DNA of 64,000 nucleotides from Flavobacterium urocaniciphilum (GTDB taxonomy: Bacteria; Bacteroidota; Bacteroidia; Flavobacteriales; Flavobacteriaceae): contig NZ_FOEI01000004.1 in assembly GCF_900110615.1 (NCBI RefSeq), forward strand, positions 211,621 through 275,620, in the 5' to 3' direction. The notes beneath the pieces are model-generated. The model had not been told where the DNA came from, made no database searches, and saw nothing but the letters and a program-made list of their open reading frames with translations. Shown piece by piece: positions 62,039 through 64,000 of the stretch. The translations under genes and the position numbers were made by a program. Position 1 is the first letter of the stretch. Every line of letters begins with the position of its first letter.

Positions 62039-62551
62039 CTCTTCTTTTAACCAACTTGAATACATCACGTAGTTATTCGAAATTCTGTCAATCTCGCCAG
62101 CAAAATCACTTGCATTAAGCGCCTTTACTTTTTTAGCTGGAATACCAGCATATATAAACCCACTTTCAACATGAGTATTTTGTGTTACCACACTTCCTGC
62201 ACCAATAATTGAATTACTTTCCACTACACAACCATCCATAACAATTGCACCCATTCCAATTAAAACATTATCATGAATCGTACAACCATGCACAATAGCA
62301 TTATGTCCAATCGAAACATTATTTCCAATAATTGTAGGGTGTTTTAAATACGTACAATGAATTACTGCACCGTCTTGTATATTAACTTTATTCCCAATTT
62401 TAATAAAGTGTACGTCTCCTCTAACAACTGCATTAAACCATACACTACAATTTTCTCCAAACGTTACATCACCAACTATAGTTGCATTTTCAGCTACATA
62501 ACAATCTTCTGGAATTACAGGCATTTTGCCACGAACTTCTTTAATTAACAT
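62036..62551 (-). CDS. Gamma carbonic anhydrase family protein
   Basis: 171 residues. Left-handed beta-helix of hexapeptide repeats (NATIVGDVTFGENCSVWFNAVVRGD, IGNNVSIGHNAIVHGCTIHDNVLIGMGAIVMDGC). The three zinc histidines fit the gamma class: His65 (IHCTY), His83 and His88 (GHNAIVHGC). Known members hydrate CO2 or act as oligomer scaffolds; activity here is likely but not certain. It lies just after the PorP/SprF gene's terminator on the same strand. Confidence 0.92.
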   Translation of the reverse strand: MLIKEVRGKMPVIPEDCYVAENATIVGDVTFGENCSVWFNAVVRGDVHFIKIGNKVNIQDGAVIHCTYLKHPTIIGNNVSIGHNAIVHGCTIHDNVLIGMGAIVMDGCVVESNSIIGAGSVVTQNTHVESGFIYAGIPAKKVKALNASDFAGEIDRISNNYVMYSSWLKEE

Positions 62552-62562
62552 AAATAATAGTT

Positions 62563-62590
62563 TAAAAAAAATCCCGATAAAATCGGGATT
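62563..62590 (-). terminator. Terminator of the PorP/SprF unit
   Basis: AATCCCGAT pairs with ATCGGGATT (62570-62578, 62582-62590) around AAA; on the minus strand a T-run follows. Confidence 0.88.
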
Positions 62591-62602
62591 CGTTATTTTT
62601 TA

Positions 62603-63610
62603 TTAGTTTACAACTGCCGGACAGTTACAATCGAATGCTTTGTCTTTACAGAATAAGTTGAATCCTAAAGTTAATTGGTGGTAACCAGCATTGTCAAACT
62701 TAACATCTCCTAATACTTGGTTGTATGAATATCCTAACATAAATTGTTTAAAGTTAACTCCAACAAATGGTGTAATCCATTGTAATTTTTGATTATCAAC
62801 TACATCTCCATTTAGGTATTCAGCTCCATCAAAACTTCTTCTATATGAAAGACCACCCCAAAGTTTACCAAATTCCATAGCTTTATAAACTTTAGCATTT
62901 AAGTCAATCGATTTTTCACCCGTTTTTTCAGTAACTTGTAACATAAATGATGGCTCAATTAAAATATTATCATCATTACCAAAATTAGCACCAAGGCTCC
63001 ATAAATATTTTCTTAAGTTATCCGATTCGATTCCTAAAGAATAAATTTCTCTTCTTTGATTTGCAATAAAATTCTTTACTGTAACATGTGTAAAGAAATC
63101 TAAATAGTGGTATGAAACTCCTAAATCTAAATTAAAGTAAGAATCTTTTTGTTGAAAACCACCACCTACAATAACAGGATCAAAAGTTGTAAATTCTGAT
63201 TCGTCTAATCTACTTTGAATAAAAGCAGTACTTAATCCAAAAGATAACATATTTAAATCTGCTTTCGATCTTGAAAACAATAAATGATGCGCATAAGTTA
63301 ACTTAGCACCTGTTTGTGAATGGTAACCATTTTTATCGTTAAAAGCAATAATACCAACACCCGATTTACCATCTTCATCTAAAGATGTATTGAAACTAAA
63401 CGTTTGTAAAGCTGGTGCATCTTCCTGACCAAACCATTGTTGTCTACCTGTTAAACGAACTTTAGCACAATTTGATGCTCCCGCCATCGATGGATGAATT
63501 AAATAATAATTATCAGTAAGATAATCTGTATAAACTGCAATACCTTCTTGGGAAAATGCAGATTGAAAAAAGATGATTAAATTAAATAATAATAAGTGCT
63601 TAAGTTTCAT
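62603..63610 (-). CDS. PorP/SprF family type IX secretion outer-membrane protein
   Basis: 335 residues. Signal peptide MKLKHLLLFNLIIFFQSAFSQ. The family opening is DYLTDNYYLIHPSMAGASNCAKVRLTGRQQWFGQEDAPALQTFSFN. Beta-barrel pattern throughout, with FMLGYSYNQVLGD and the end FNLFCKDKAFDC. Members of this family are paired with one T9SS cargo; the gene sits 12 bases after a type B sorting domain, the same layout as SprB with SprF. Likely needed to deliver that neighbour. Confidence 0.92.
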   Translation of the reverse strand: MKLKHLLLFNLIIFFQSAFSQEGIAVYTDYLTDNYYLIHPSMAGASNCAKVRLTGRQQWFGQEDAPALQTFSFNTSLDEDGKSGVGIIAFNDKNGYHSQTGAKLTYAHHLLFSRSKADLNMLSFGLSTAFIQSRLDESEFTTFDPVIVGGGFQQKDSYFNLDLGVSYHYLDFFTHVTVKNFIANQRREIYSLGIESDNLRKYLWSLGANFGNDDNILIEPSFMLQVTEKTGEKSIDLNAKVYKAMEFGKLWGGLSYRRSFDGAEYLNGDVVDNQKLQWITPFVGVNFKQFMLGYSYNQVLGDVKFDNAGYHQLTLGFNLFCKDKAFDCNCPAVVN

Positions 63611-63622
63611 AGTTTTTAAATA

Positions 63623-64000
63623 TTATCTTTTTAACGTAAAATGTGCTTTAAATTGTTTTTGTTGATCGTTTTCGGTATAATCTACACTGAACCAGTAGTC
63701 TGTTGATGGGATGTCTTGACCGTTGTATTTACCATCCCAACCATTTCCTAATGGATCAATTTGCTTGATTAATTTTCCATATCGGTCAAATATATAAATT
63801 TTTGCGTTATGTTGTGCATTTAATCCAACAATATTCCATGTATCATTAAATCCATCTCCATTTGGCGTGAAATATTTCATGTAATCTACTACTAATACTT
63901 CTTCCGAAAGGTTTGTACATCCTTCTAGATCCGATACTAAAACCGTGTGTACTCCCGCTTCAACTCCTGTAAATACATTACTAGTTTGCCAAGCTCCTCC
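63623..64000 (-). CDS. C-terminus of a T9SS type B cargo protein (5' end outside window)
   Basis: Only the last 125 residues are visible; the frame stays open to the right edge, so the ATG inside it (Met at 63880) is internal. The end is the gliding-associated type B sorting domain: YFTPNGDGFNDTWNI, IYIFDRYGKLIKQIDPLGNGWDGKYNGQDIPSTDYWFSVDY, and the closing FTLKR. Before it, GGAWQTSNVFTGVEAGVHTVLVSDLEGC looks like one unit of a repeat that such adhesins string together. The full protein is probably a large secreted surface protein carried by the PorP/SprF neighbour. Confidence 0.92.
   Translation of the reverse strand, partial: GGAWQTSNVFTGVEAGVHTVLVSDLEGCTNLSEEVLVVDYMKYFTPNGDGFNDTWNIVGLNAQHNAKIYIFDRYGKLIKQIDPLGNGWDGKYNGQDIPSTDYWFSVDYTENDQQKQFKAHFTLKR

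Noticed and set aside
1..64000. tRNA, rRNA or tmRNA genes.
   Set aside because: I scanned the gaps and found no cloverleaf, CCA end or rRNA-like sequence; all gaps are under 300 bases.

Overview
The window looks like ordinary chromosome from a member of the Flavobacteriaceae (Bacteroidota), most like Flavobacterium. The DNA is visibly AT-rich. Many genes have the Bacteroidota -7 promoter element TAnnTTTG, often with a TTG/TTTG about 19 bases further upstream, and Shine-Dalgarno sequences are essentially absent. Clade-specific gene content agrees: gldD, porG, a PorP/SprF protein, a type B T9SS sorting domain, DUF4301, DUF3078, DUF4407 and a bacterial GGGP-synthase homologue. I see no rRNA, tRNA, CRISPR array, insertion sequence or prophage. 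No gene-free stretch exceeds 300 bases; the longest gap (16562-16832, 271 bases) holds a palindromic repeat element.

Layout. 1-4.9 kb: an M16 zinc-protease pair (one active, one that has lost its zinc ligands), ribosomal proteins L21/L27, a DUF4407 membrane protein and a small lipoprotein between two matching terminators. 4.9-12.9 kb: ahcY, a phosphopantetheinyl transferase, a GGGP-synthase homologue, a PnuC-type transporter, DUF4301, ArfB, then a TPP riboswitch in front of a TonB-dependent receptor, which points to thiamine uptake. 12.9-18.9 kb: a degenerate Rieske-like lipoprotein, greA with a terminator-like leader hairpin, a HIT protein, an SH3b-like exported protein, an orphan histidine kinase, a flavin reductase, DUF3127 and aat. 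18.9-26.5 kb (minus strand): a VF530 protein, tag, yhhQ, a very large TraB/GumN protein, gldD, ssb and mutY. From what I know of other flavobacteria, gldE should lie between ssb and gldD; it is not here. 26.5-28.8 kb: HU, a 30-residue COX24/mS38-like basic protein, and RNase G. 28.8-37.5 kb (minus): PBP1C, an unknown lipoprotein and an alpha-2-macroglobulin with an intact thioester, tightly packed. 37.6-45.4 kb: tadA, dxs, DUF3078, DUF2797, GH3-like, an OmpA/PD40 protein and a 43-residue lipoprotein. 45.4-48.8 kb (minus): tig-clpP-clpX. 48.9-53.8 kb (minus): a holin-like membrane protein, an SGNH-hydrolase lipoprotein split by one in-frame TAA, a FadL-type porin, an alpha/beta hydrolase and pdxJ. 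53.9-61.9 kb: a CBS protein, nadK, porG, uppS, bamA, two Skp/OmpH chaperones and murI. 62.0-64.0 kb (minus): a gamma carbonic anhydrase, PorP/SprF and the C-terminus of a large T9SS type B cargo protein running off the window.

Several genes serve the cell envelope: BamA/Skp build outer-membrane proteins, PorG/GldD/PorP belong to type IX secretion and gliding, UppS/MurI/PBP1C make peptidoglycan, and the macroglobulin probably traps hostile proteases where the wall is damaged. I found no cluster that clearly forms a new multi-gene system. The best leads are the lipoprotein inside the macroglobulin/PBP1C operon, the paired palindromic elements at 16643-16759 and 38067-38185, the greA leader hairpin, the split SGNH gene and the missing gldE.
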